This document shows positions 53,929 to 62,088 of a DNA stretch of 64,000 nucleotides, piece after piece (the first letter of the stretch is position 1; the number at the start of each line of letters is the position of its first letter). Below the pieces are notes generated by a model that was not told where the DNA came from, did not search any database, and worked only from the letters and a program-made list of their open reading frames with translations. Made by a program: the position numbers and the translations under genes. Origin of the DNA: Pseudomonas piscis (GTDB lineage Bacteria; Pseudomonadota; Gammaproteobacteria; Pseudomonadales; Pseudomonadaceae); NCBI RefSeq assembly GCF_009380155.1, contig NZ_WHUV01000003.1, forward strand, positions 124,001 to 188,000, written 5' to 3'.

Positions 53929-53976
53929 TTGCCGGCGCCCACCATGTGCATTCCAGCCACCATGGGGCGCCGGCAA
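53929..53976. repeat. REP-like inverted repeat after hmp
   Basis: TTGCCGGCGCCC (53929-53940) and GGGCGCCGGCAA (53965-53976) are perfect 12-base inverted arms; inner CCATG/CATGG pairs extend the stem. It shares the GCTTGCCGGC core with the element at 6591 and may also stop transcription from hmp. Confidence 0.65.
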
Positions 53977-54272
53977 TCTCCAGACCCATTGGCCGACCTT
54001 GGAAGGCGGCTGCCGGGTTAATCCCGACTTAACCTGCCTGTCGTTAATTGCCTGCGATATCGTCCGAGGCGCGATTGCCCGGGCGATCCGTTCGATTGCG
54101 TTGTTCGCCCGGCTGGCCTTGGCTTGCAGCCTGCAAGCCGTGCATTCAAAGGTCATGTTCAGCGTGTAGACTTCCGGGCAGTGCGACGGCGAACCGGCCA
54201 TTTGGCAATTTCACAGCGTGCCGCCGCGATAGAGGCGGGCGGCCGCTGCAACACACAGAAAAAGGAATAGGG

Positions 54273-54782
54273 ATGAGTGACGACAGACTGCGTTTGGGGC
54301 GTGAACGACGCTTCCTGGTACTGCTTGGGGTGATCTGCCTGGCACTGATCGGTGGTGCTTTGTACATGCAGGTGGTGCTGGGCGAGGCGCCTTGTCCGCT
54401 GTGCATCCTGCAACGCTACGCCTTGTTGCTGATCGCGATCTTCGCCTTCATCGGCGCGGCCCTGGGCTCGCGCCGCGGCGTCACCATCATGGAGACCCTG
54501 GTGGTCATCTGCGCCATCGCCGGCGCCGGGGTGGCCGGGCACCATGTGTATACCCAGTTCTATCCGGCGGTGAGCTGTGGCATCGATGTACTGCAGCCGA
54601 TCGTCGACAGCCTGCCGCTGGCGAGCATCTTTCCCCTGGGTTTCCAGGTCGATGGTTTCTGCTCCACGCCGTACCCGCCGATCCTTGGCCTGTCCCTGGC
54701 CCAGTGGGCGTTGCTGGCGTTCGTGCTGACAGTGATCCTGGTACCGCTGGGCGTGGTGCGCAATCGCAAGAAAACCTATTGA
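54273..54782 (+). CDS. dsbB: Disulfide bond formation protein DsbB
   Basis: 169 residues, four membrane helices. The quinone-linked cysteine pair is CPLC (near residue 40) and the second periplasmic pair is in YPAVSCGIDV and DGFCSTPYPP. It reoxidises DsbA and passes electrons to ubiquinone, here with cyo oxidase genes downstream. AAAGGAATAGGG precedes the ATG. A terminator follows. Confidence 0.94.
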   Translation: MSDDRLRLGRERRFLVLLGVICLALIGGALYMQVVLGEAPCPLCILQRYALLLIAIFAFIGAALGSRRGVTIMETLVVICAIAGAGVAGHHVYTQFYPAVSCGIDVLQPIVDSLPLASIFPLGFQVDGFCSTPYPPILGLSLAQWALLAFVLTVILVPLGVVRNRKKTY

Positions 54783-54794
54783 TCGTCTTGCAAA

Positions 54795-54828
54795 AGCCCC
54801 GGTTCCTGTGGAGGAGCCGGGGCTTTTT
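54795..54828 (+). terminator. Terminator of dsbB
   Basis: AGCCCCGG and CCGGGGCT pair around a 14-base region that can itself pair (TTCCT/AGGAG), followed by T5. Confidence 0.85.
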
Positions 54829-55577
54829 CATGTCGCGCATGAGGTGCCTGAAAAGTCCGTGATTTGCGGCAAGCCAGGGGGCAACAAAAGTGCGACATGT
54901 TGTCACACTGTCGCAGCCGCAGAGAGACAAGGGAATGGTTTCAAGAGACTGCAATTTCACCAACTGGTTCAATTCGAGCCTGTCAGTTTGTGTATGCCGG
55001 CAATGTCGAAAAAACCCATAGCCTGCTATCTATACAATTCTTCACAGACCCCGTTTTACAAGGGCTGAGCCATACGGATGGCGGCTTTCAGCGACTTTTT
55101 CAGGCGCTTGCCGATACTGGCATGAGGGGCTTTTCTGGGGTTTTTGTTGCGAATGAAAATCGATATGATTGCGGTCCTTCGTAACAATCATGTGGGATTG
55201 TTGCGGTCAGCGATAAAAATTATTTCGGGATAAGACATGGTTTATAAAACGCGACATATCTACAATCGCCCGCACTGAATTTCCGACGCTGCTCACCCCT
55301 GAGCACACGAGGATGGTCGAGGAGTGGATTGAGCGCTCCATGCGACTGCAGGTGTCGGCGCCTTCCTAACTTCCGCACCAAATGGAATTGGTCTGTAACA
55401 AGGCCTTTGACCACGAGATCGAATAAGAACCACTGCTAGCCCGGGATGTGTCGTTGAGCGTTTCACCGCAACGGGCAGGCCCTTATTCAATTGAAGAAAA
55501 ATGCCAACCCTTGGCAGGGTGAAGTGTTGGCGATCAAAACCCAACTGCATTGCGCAAGCTGCTTTAGAGGTCGTGAG
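54829..55577 (+). other. Non-coding region upstream of cyoABCDE
   Basis: About 750 bases with no convincing gene on either strand. It includes AT-rich parts (55100-55260), a possible -10 hexamer TATGAT at 55164 with a weak TTTTTG -35, and directly after it an inverted repeat AACAATC (55183-55189) / GATTGTT (55196-55202) that could be an operator. A GCTCA-CCCC-TGAGC hairpin lies near 55290. A long regulated leader for the oxidase operon is the likeliest reading. Confidence 0.5.
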
Positions 55578-56522
55578 ATGAGTAAAAACAGGTACCCCAG
55601 ATTACTAGGCTTATTGCCGCTGCTCAGCATGTTGATGCTGGGAGGCTGCAAATGGACCTTGCTTGATCCCAAGGGTCAGGTCGGTCTGGACGAACGAAAC
55701 CTGATCATCACTGCAACCATCCTGATGCTGCTGGTGGTGGTGCCGGTCATTCTCATGACCTTCGCCTTCGCCTGGAAGTATCGTGCTTCCAACCAGAACG
55801 CGACCTACGCGCCGAAATGGTCCCACTCCACCAAGATCGAAGTGGCCGTATGGGCCGTGCCGATCATGATCATCCTGGCCCTGGGCTATGTGACCTACAA
55901 GTCGACCCACGCCCTGGACCCTTATCGTCCGCTGGAGTCCGACGTCAAGCCGGTGACCATCGAAGTGGTCGCGATGGACTGGAAATGGCTGTTCATCTAT
56001 CCGGAGCAGGGCATTGCCACGGTCAACAAGATCGTGTTCCCGGCGCATACCCCAGTCAATTTCCGCGTGACCTCCGACACCGTGATGAACTCGTTCTTCA
56101 TCCCGGGCCTGGGCGGCCAGATCTACGCGATGGCGGGCATGACCACCAAGCTGCACCTGATTGCCAACCAGAACACCGAACTTGAAGGTATCTCCGCCAA
56201 CTACAGCGGCGCGGGTTTCACCGGCATGAAGTTCAAAGCGATCGCAACCAGCCAGGAAGAGTTCGACGCCTGGGTAAACGAAGCCAAGAAGGCACCTAAA
56301 CAGCTGGACACAGCTGAATACGCGGCCCTTTCCAAGCCAAGCCAGAACAACCCTGTGGAGCTCTACTCCTCGTACGCGCCAAACCTGTTCCAGACCATCG
56401 TCGACAAGTATGAAGGTATGACTCCAGGCAAGCCGCTCAAGCACGAGAAGAAAGAGAAAGAAGTGGCCACTTCGCAGGGAATGGACATGAGCTCGCATTC
56501 AGCTGCCGGGGCAGAGGAGTAA
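55578..56522 (+). CDS. cyoA: Cytochrome bo3 ubiquinol oxidase subunit II
   Basis: 314 residues from the ATG at 55578 (AGAGG 7 bases upstream). Lipoprotein signal with lipobox LGGC, two membrane helices, then a cupredoxin domain. The copper-A ligands of cytochrome c oxidases are missing: the loop reads ISANYSGAGFTGMKF with no CxxxC. That identifies a quinol oxidase. Its C-terminal extension is rich in Lys and Glu. Confidence 0.96.
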   Translation: MSKNRYPRLLGLLPLLSMLMLGGCKWTLLDPKGQVGLDERNLIITATILMLLVVVPVILMTFAFAWKYRASNQNATYAPKWSHSTKIEVAVWAVPIMIILALGYVTYKSTHALDPYRPLESDVKPVTIEVVAMDWKWLFIYPEQGIATVNKIVFPAHTPVNFRVTSDTVMNSFFIPGLGGQIYAMAGMTTKLHLIANQNTELEGISANYSGAGFTGMKFKAIATSQEEFDAWVNEAKKAPKQLDTAEYAALSKPSQNNPVELYSSYAPNLFQTIVDKYEGMTPGKPLKHEKKEKEVATSQGMDMSSHSAAGAEE

Positions 56523-56525
56523 ACG

Positions 56526-58544
56526 ATGTTTGGTAAATTAAGTCTGGACGCGATACCGTTCCACGAGCCGATTGTCATGGTGACCATTGCCATGATCGCG
56601 CTGGGTGGTCTGGCGGTCGTCGCGGGTATCACCTATTTCAAGAAATGGACCTACCTGTGGTCCGAGTGGCTGACTTCGGTCGACCACAAGAAAATCGGCG
56701 TGATGTACATCATCGTTGCCATGGTCATGCTGCTGCGTGGCTTTGCCGACGCCATCATGATGCGTTCCCAGCTGGCCCTGGCCACCGAGGGTTCGCCTGG
56801 TTACCTGCCACCTGAACACTATGACCAGATCTTCACCGCCCACGGTGTGATCATGATCATCTTCATGGCGATGCCATTCTTCACCGGCCTGATGAACCTC
56901 GTCGTGCCGCTGCAGATCGGCGCTCGCGACGTGGCCTATCCATTCCTCAACTCCCTGAGCTTCTGGCTGCTGGTTTCCGGCGTCGTGCTGATCAACCTGT
57001 CCCTGGGCGTTGGCGAATTCGCCAAGACCGGCTGGGTTGCCTATCCGCCGCTGTCGGGCCTGCAATACAGTCCTGGCGTGGGTATGGACTACTACATCTG
57101 GGCGCTACAGCTTTCAGGTCTAGGGACAACGCTGACGGGGGTCAACTTCCTGGCCACCGTACTGAAGATGCGTACCCCGGGCATGAAGATCATGGACATG
57201 CCGATCTTCACCTGGACCTGCACCTGGGCCAACGTGCTGATCGTGGCTTCGTTCCCGATCCTGACCGCTACCCTGGCGCTGCTGACGCTTGACCGCTACA
57301 TGGATTTCCACATTTTCACCAATGAACTTGGTGGCAATCCGATGATGTACGTGAACCTGTTCTGGGCCTGGGGTCACCCCGAGGTGTACATCCTGATCCT
57401 GCCGGCGTTCGGTATCTTCTCCGAAGTCATCTCGACCTTCTCCGGCAAGCGCCTGTTCGGCCACCATTCGATGATCTACGCTTCGGGCGCGATCTCGATC
57501 TTGGGCTTCATGGTTTGGCTGCACCACTTCTTCACCATGGGTTCGGGTGCCAGCGTCAACGCCTTCTTCGGCCTGGCGACGATGCTGATTTCGATCCCGA
57601 CCGGGGTGAAGCTGTTCAACTGGCTGTTCACCATCTACCACGGCCGCTTGCGCATCACCAGCCAGGTTCTTTGGACCCTGGGCTTCATGGTGACCTTCGC
57701 CATCGGCGGCATGACCGGCGTACTGCTGGCCATCCCGGGTGCCGACTTCGTTCTGCACAACAGCCTGTTCGTGATCGCGCACTTCCACAACGTGATCATC
57801 GGCGGTGCGGTATTCGGTTACATCGCCGGCTTCGGCTTCTACTTCCCGAAAGCCTTCGGCTTCAAGCTGCATGAAGGTTGGGGCAAGGCTGCTTTCTGGT
57901 TCTGGATCTCGGGCTTCTTCGTCGCGTTCATGCCGCTCTATGCACTGGGCTTCATGGGCATGACCCGTCGCCTGAACGCCACCACCAACCCAGAGTGGGT
58001 ACCGTACCTGTACGTCGCCATGGTGGGTGCAGTCTTGATCGCCGTGGGTATCGCCTGCCAGTTGATCCAGCTGTATGTCAGCGTGCGTGATCGCAAGCAG
58101 AACATGTGTGTATCGGGCGACCCGTGGAATGCCCACACCCTGGAATGGTCGACTTCGTCGCCACCTCCGTTCTACAACTTCGCGGTACTGCCGAAAGCCG
58201 AAGGTATCGATCCGTTCACCGAAGCCAAGGAAAACGGTACTGCCTACGAGCAGCCTGGCCGCTACCAGCCGATCCACATGCCCAACAACACCGCTACCGG
58301 TTTGGTCATGGGGGCTCTGCTGACCGTGTTCGGTTTCGCCATGATCTGGCACATCTGGTGGATGGCCATCGCAAGCCTGGCCGGCACCGTGATCTATTTC
58401 GCGATCCACGCTGCCCGTGATGATCAAGGCTACATGGTGCCGGTCGAGACGATCGAGCGCATCGAAGCCGAGCAGCACAAGCGTCTGGTATCGGAGAAGA
58501 AGATCCCGGCTACCCGTGTTGAAACCTCGTTGGAACAGGCTTAA
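56526..58544 (+). CDS. cyoB: Cytochrome bo3 ubiquinol oxidase subunit I
   Basis: 672 residues, about fifteen membrane helices; carries low-spin heme b, heme o3 and copper B. Heme ligand region ITTAHGVIMI-like (FTAHGVIMIIFMAMPF), copper-B helix WAWGHPEVYILILPAFG (His-Tyr crosslink), VWLHHFFTMG and HNSLFVIAHFHNVIIGG are all intact. It reduces O2 to water and pumps protons. It starts 3 bases after cyoA. Confidence 0.97.
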   Translation: MFGKLSLDAIPFHEPIVMVTIAMIALGGLAVVAGITYFKKWTYLWSEWLTSVDHKKIGVMYIIVAMVMLLRGFADAIMMRSQLALATEGSPGYLPPEHYDQIFTAHGVIMIIFMAMPFFTGLMNLVVPLQIGARDVAYPFLNSLSFWLLVSGVVLINLSLGVGEFAKTGWVAYPPLSGLQYSPGVGMDYYIWALQLSGLGTTLTGVNFLATVLKMRTPGMKIMDMPIFTWTCTWANVLIVASFPILTATLALLTLDRYMDFHIFTNELGGNPMMYVNLFWAWGHPEVYILILPAFGIFSEVISTFSGKRLFGHHSMIYASGAISILGFMVWLHHFFTMGSGASVNAFFGLATMLISIPTGVKLFNWLFTIYHGRLRITSQVLWTLGFMVTFAIGGMTGVLLAIPGADFVLHNSLFVIAHFHNVIIGGAVFGYIAGFGFYFPKAFGFKLHEGWGKAAFWFWISGFFVAFMPLYALGFMGMTRRLNATTNPEWVPYLYVAMVGAVLIAVGIACQLIQLYVSVRDRKQNMCVSGDPWNAHTLEWSTSSPPPFYNFAVLPKAEGIDPFTEAKENGTAYEQPGRYQPIHMPNNTATGLVMGALLTVFGFAMIWHIWWMAIASLAGTVIYFAIHAARDDQGYMVPVETIERIEAEQHKRLVSEKKIPATRVETSLEQA

Positions 58545-58547
58545 TCC

Positions 58548-59174
58548 ATGTCGAACTTAGTGACCAATGCTGGACACGCCCATGGTCATGACCATGGGCA
58601 CGATGACCATCACCACGACTCGGGCGAGATGACCGTATTCGGTTTCTGGCTCTACTTGATGACCGACTGCATTCTGTTTGCGTCGATCTTCGCGGTATAC
58701 GCGGTACTGGTTAACAACGTAGCGGGTGGCCCGTCGGGCCACGACATCTTCGAACTGCCTTATGTACTGGGCGAAACCGCTCTGCTGCTGTTCAGTTCGA
58801 TCACCTACGGCTTCGCCATGCTGGCGTTCTTCCGGGGCAACAAGAAGCAGGTTCTGGGCTGGCTGGCCATGACCTTCCTGTTCGGCCTGGGCTTCATCGG
58901 CATGGAGATCAACGAGTTCCACCTGCTGATCTCCGAAGGCTACGGCCCTAGCCGTTCCGGCTTCCTGTCCGGGTTCTTCACCCTGGTCGGTACCCACGGT
59001 CTGCACGTGACCAGCGGCCTGATCTGGATGGCAATCATGATGTACCAGGTGCAGAAAAAAGGCCTGACGGCGACCAACAAGACCCGTCTGAGCTGCCTGA
59101 GCCTGTTCTGGCACTTCCTGGACGTTGTGTGGATCTGCGTATTCACCGTTGTTTACCTGATGGGGACTATGTAA
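58548..59174 (+). CDS. cyoC: Cytochrome bo3 ubiquinol oxidase subunit III
   Basis: 208 residues, five membrane helices, typical of CyoC. Signatures are FWLYLMTDCILFASIFAVYAVL, INEFHLLISEGYGPSRSGFLSGFF and GTHGLHVTSGLIWM. The N-terminus (about residues 8-24) is strikingly histidine-rich, with nine His among about 17 residues. Stop and cyoD start abut. Confidence 0.96.
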   Translation: MSNLVTNAGHAHGHDHGHDDHHHDSGEMTVFGFWLYLMTDCILFASIFAVYAVLVNNVAGGPSGHDIFELPYVLGETALLLFSSITYGFAMLAFFRGNKKQVLGWLAMTFLFGLGFIGMEINEFHLLISEGYGPSRSGFLSGFFTLVGTHGLHVTSGLIWMAIMMYQVQKKGLTATNKTRLSCLSLFWHFLDVVWICVFTVVYLMGTM

Positions 59175-59516
59175 ATGGCTAACGCATCACATTCCCACAA
59201 TGGCCACGACGAAGCCGGCCACGGCAGCGTCAAGTCCTACGCCATCGGCTTCATCCTGTCGGTGATCCTGACCCTGATCCCGTTCGGCCTGGTGATGTAC
59301 CCATCGCTGCCTAAAGACGTGACCCTGTGGATCGTCCTGGCGTTCGCGGTGATCCAGGTGCTGGTGCACCTGGTGTACTTCCTGCACCTGGACCGTTCCG
59401 CGGCACAGCGCAACAACGTGGTGGCGTTCATCTTCGCCGCGTTGGTCATTGTCCTGCTGGTTGGTCTGTCGTTGTGGATCATGTTCAGCATCCACACCGT
59501 CATGATGGCGAAGTGA
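59175..59516 (+). CDS. cyoD: Cytochrome bo3 ubiquinol oxidase subunit IV
   Basis: 113 residues, three membrane helices (YAIGFILSVILTLIPFGLVMY, LWIVLAFAVIQVLVHLVYFLHL, VVAFIFAALVIVLLVGLSLWIM). It helps assemble the copper-B site. The N-terminus is again His-rich (SHSHNGHDEAGHG). Confidence 0.95.
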   Translation: MANASHSHNGHDEAGHGSVKSYAIGFILSVILTLIPFGLVMYPSLPKDVTLWIVLAFAVIQVLVHLVYFLHLDRSAAQRNNVVAFIFAALVIVLLVGLSLWIMFSIHTVMMAK

Positions 59517-59526
59517 GGTAGACCCG

Positions 59527-60414
59527 ATGTCGCTCAAGCACTTTATCCAAATCACCAAACCGGGGATCATTTTCGGTAACGTGCTTTCGGTGGCAGGCGG
59601 GTTCTTCCTGGCCTCGAAGGGGCATGTCGATCTGGCCATTTTCCTGGCCGCCATGATCGGCACCTCGCTGGTGGTAGCGTCCGGTTGCGTGTTCAACAAC
59701 TGCATCGACCGTGACATCGACCTGAAGATGGAGCGCACCAAGAACCGCGTGCTGGTCCAGGGCCTGATCTCCCTGGAAGTGGCCCTGGTCTATGCCTCCC
59801 TCCTCGGCGTCGCCGGCGTCGCCCTGCTGTACTACGTGGCCAACCCGTTGGCCGCATTGTTCGCGGTAATCGGCTTTGTCATCTACGTTGGCCTCTACAG
59901 CCTGTACCTCAAGCGCAAGTCGGTTCACGGCACGCTGGTGGGCAGTCTGTCCGGGGCCATGCCGCCGGTGATTGGTTACGTGGCCGTGAGCAACAGCTTC
60001 GACATGGCCGCGTTGACCCTGCTGGTGATGTTCAGCCTGTGGCAGATGCCGCACTCCTACGCCATCGCGATCTTCCGCTTCAACGACTACCTGGCCGCAT
60101 CAATTCCGGTGCTGCCGGTCAAGCGCGGTATTCGCGTGGCCAAGAAGCACATCCTGCTCTACATCCTGGCGTTCCTGGTGGCGACCCTGATGCTGACCTT
60201 CAGCGGGTATGCCGGCATGAGCTACATGGCGGTAGCGGCGGCGATGGGCATGTACTGGCTGTACATGGCCTGGACCGGCTACAAGGCGGTGGATGACACC
60301 GTATGGGCCCGCAAGCTCTTCGTGTTCTCGATCTTCACCATCACCGCGCTGAGCGTGATGATGTCGGTGGATTTCAAGGCCCCGACCGAGTTGCTGCTGA
60401 CCTACGCCCACTAA
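59527..60414 (+). CDS. cyoE: Protoheme IX farnesyltransferase (heme O synthase)
   Basis: 295 residues, UbiA-type prenyltransferase with about nine helices. The aspartate-rich sites are NNCIDRDIDLKMERTKNR and, in the second half, YAIAIFRFNDYLAASIPVLPV. It converts heme B to heme O for CyoB. Last gene of cyoABCDE, with a terminator after it. Confidence 0.96.
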   Translation: MSLKHFIQITKPGIIFGNVLSVAGGFFLASKGHVDLAIFLAAMIGTSLVVASGCVFNNCIDRDIDLKMERTKNRVLVQGLISLEVALVYASLLGVAGVALLYYVANPLAALFAVIGFVIYVGLYSLYLKRKSVHGTLVGSLSGAMPPVIGYVAVSNSFDMAALTLLVMFSLWQMPHSYAIAIFRFNDYLAASIPVLPVKRGIRVAKKHILLYILAFLVATLMLTFSGYAGMSYMAVAAAMGMYWLYMAWTGYKAVDDTVWARKLFVFSIFTITALSVMMSVDFKAPTELLLTYAH

Positions 60415-60428
60415 GCCCGGGCCACGGA

Positions 60429-60465
60429 AAAGCCCCGCCTTCGCAAGAAGCGCGGGGCTTTTTCA
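60429..60465 (+). terminator. Terminator of cyoABCDE
   Basis: AGCCCCGC and GCGGGGCT with a 13-base loop, then T5. Confidence 0.88.
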
Positions 60466-60558
60466 TTTCATGGCGGTCACATCATTTAAAGCTTTAGGCC
60501 CGAAGCTTTTGCCTGGGCGGGTAAAATGCGCCGCTCGTGATGAACCTGAGTGGATGGA

Positions 60559-61113
60559 ATGGAACGCGGTATCGAACTATACGACTCGAAGGAGCGCTAC
60601 GGCGCCGTCAGTCGCGGATTGCACTGGGCCATGGCATTGGCCTTCGCCTGGATCTACAGCACTGCCGGTGCGCATTACCTGCTGGCTGATTCGGCCCTGG
60701 ACGAGTTCCTCTGGCCGACCCACAAGCAGGTGGGCCTGCTGCTGATGGCCCTGTTGCTGGTGAGGGTGCTGTGGAGCCTGTTGAATCGCCGTCGGCGGCC
60801 ACCGAGCCTCAACCTCGCGGCAACGCTGGGGCATGGGCTGCTATATGTGGGAATGTTCGCCATTCCGTTTCTCGGCCTGCTGCGCCAGTACGGTTCGGGG
60901 CGCGCTTTCTCCGCCTTCGGCCTGCCGGTAATGAGTGGCTTCGAAGGGCCGAAGATCCAGTGGATGACCGATCTGGGCAACAACTTCCACAGCCTCCTGG
61001 GCTGGACCTTGCTGGTGTTGATCCTTGGCCATGTCGCGGCGTTGATCTTGCACTGTGCCAAGGGCCAGGGGCATATCCTGCGTCGTATGCTGGGCAATGC
61101 CTCTGCGGTTTGA
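60559..61113 (+). CDS. Cytochrome b561 (CybB family)
   Basis: 184 residues from the ATG at 60559 (GTG at 60550 is possible). Four membrane helices with histidines that ligate two hemes: RGLHWAMALAFAWIYSTAGAHYL, LGHGLLYVGMFAIPFLGL, and NNFHSLLGWTLLVLILGHVAALILHCAKG. Members oxidise ubiquinol, some with superoxide as acceptor. It has its own terminator and is the last core-like gene on this side. Confidence 0.88.
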   Translation: MERGIELYDSKERYGAVSRGLHWAMALAFAWIYSTAGAHYLLADSALDEFLWPTHKQVGLLLMALLLVRVLWSLLNRRRRPPSLNLAATLGHGLLYVGMFAIPFLGLLRQYGSGRAFSAFGLPVMSGFEGPKIQWMTDLGNNFHSLLGWTLLVLILGHVAALILHCAKGQGHILRRMLGNASAV

Positions 61114-61133
61114 GTATTTTAACCTGCAGCAAG

Positions 61134-61168
61134 AAAACCCCGCCTTCGAGAGAAGTGCGGGGTTTTTT
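61134..61168 (+). terminator. Terminator of the cytochrome b561 gene
   Basis: AACCCCGC and GCGGGGTT with a 13-base loop and T6. It marks the right edge of the core-like sequence. Confidence 0.85.
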
Positions 61169-61212
61169 ACTGGCCGTCATTGTTGGGCATTCAGGGCACT
61201 GTTCAAGCGTTC

Positions 61213-62088
61213 TTATCTTGCCTGGCTGCTGGTCATGTACTTACTGAGCAATGACCTTGCGCCATAAGCGGGCAAGATATTGAAGAGCGCAAAAAACACC
61301 TTGATCGCGATCTGCAAGAGAACCATGTTGAGGATGTCAGCGTTGCGCATCAGCCCATAAAAGACGATGTAGCAGAATAGAAAACTGTCGATGATCACTG
61401 CAAAGAAGGTACTCAAGAATATTCGCAGGAACAGGAATCTGGAGTTCGTCAGTTCTTTTATTTTGCACAGTAAATAGGAGTTTATGTTTTCCGAAACAAG
61501 GAATGAGATGGATGACGCCACCAGTACGGACGATACTTGGGTGATCACATCATTATAAGGCGAGTCGAATTTCCAGCCGGGCAGACCAGGGAGGAAGGTC
61601 GAGCCATAGAGGAGAATGAACACGGTGGAGGTACTGGCGAACGCGAAGAAAATGGCTTTTCTTGCCAGGCGGAGCCCAAAGTTTTCGTTTAGCAGGTCAA
61701 CGATCAAAAAGGTCAGGGAGTAAAGAAAGGTTCCTGGAGTGATGACGATGCCCAGCGATTCCAGGTAGATCGGCTTGGTTGCGGCGATGCTGGTGAAGAT
61801 ATAGAAGGTAACAAGCAGCAGATTCAGGGTTATATAGATCATCCATGAGGTTTCATGGCGGTCATTCAAGTCATAAGCAGTGAGACTCTCTCCTTGGGAG
61901 TAGAATTTTCGATAAAGATTCTTGATTTCTATCTTGTTCAGGTTGTCTATTATTTCGCTGTTCAAGACTTCGCTTAGTTTGATTTTGATAACCTTGCCGG
62001 TTGCGATGATCATGATTATCGCAAGCTTCTTGTTGTTATCGAATCCCAGGAGCTTGTATTTGCTGTTGTCAATTTCAAAGGCCGACAT
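61213..62088 (-). CDS. VUT/YhhQ-family permease with extra N-terminal domain
   Basis: 291 residues. The C-terminal about 210 residues align with the VUT family (E. coli YhhQ, a queuosine-precursor transporter): six or seven helices starting SWMIYITLNLLLVTFYIFTSIAATKP, then ITPGTFLYSLTFLIVDLLNENFGLRLARKAIFF, SENINSYLLCKIKEL, a conserved intramembrane D in FFAVIIDSFLFCYIVF, and the KVFFALFNILPAYG ending. The first about 75 residues are soluble, Lys/Ile/Asn-rich, and not part of YhhQ. The gene is AT-rich with many AAA, ATT and TTG/TTA codons, unlike its neighbours. It overlaps the regulator gene by 14 bases, with GGAG upstream of the ATG. The substrate is unknown. Confidence 0.8.
   Translation of the reverse strand: MSAFEIDNSKYKLLGFDNNKKLAIIMIIATGKVIKIKLSEVLNSEIIDNLNKIEIKNLYRKFYSQGESLTAYDLNDRHETSWMIYITLNLLLVTFYIFTSIAATKPIYLESLGIVITPGTFLYSLTFLIVDLLNENFGLRLARKAIFFAFASTSTVFILLYGSTFLPGLPGWKFDSPYNDVITQVSSVLVASSISFLVSENINSYLLCKIKELTNSRFLFLRIFLSTFFAVIIDSFLFCYIVFYGLMRNADILNMVLLQIAIKVFFALFNILPAYGARSLLSKYMTSSQAR

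Noticed and set aside
54864..55184. A 106-codon frame in the region before cyoA
   Set aside because: No Shine-Dalgarno sequence, no recognisable features and irregular codon use; treated as non-coding.
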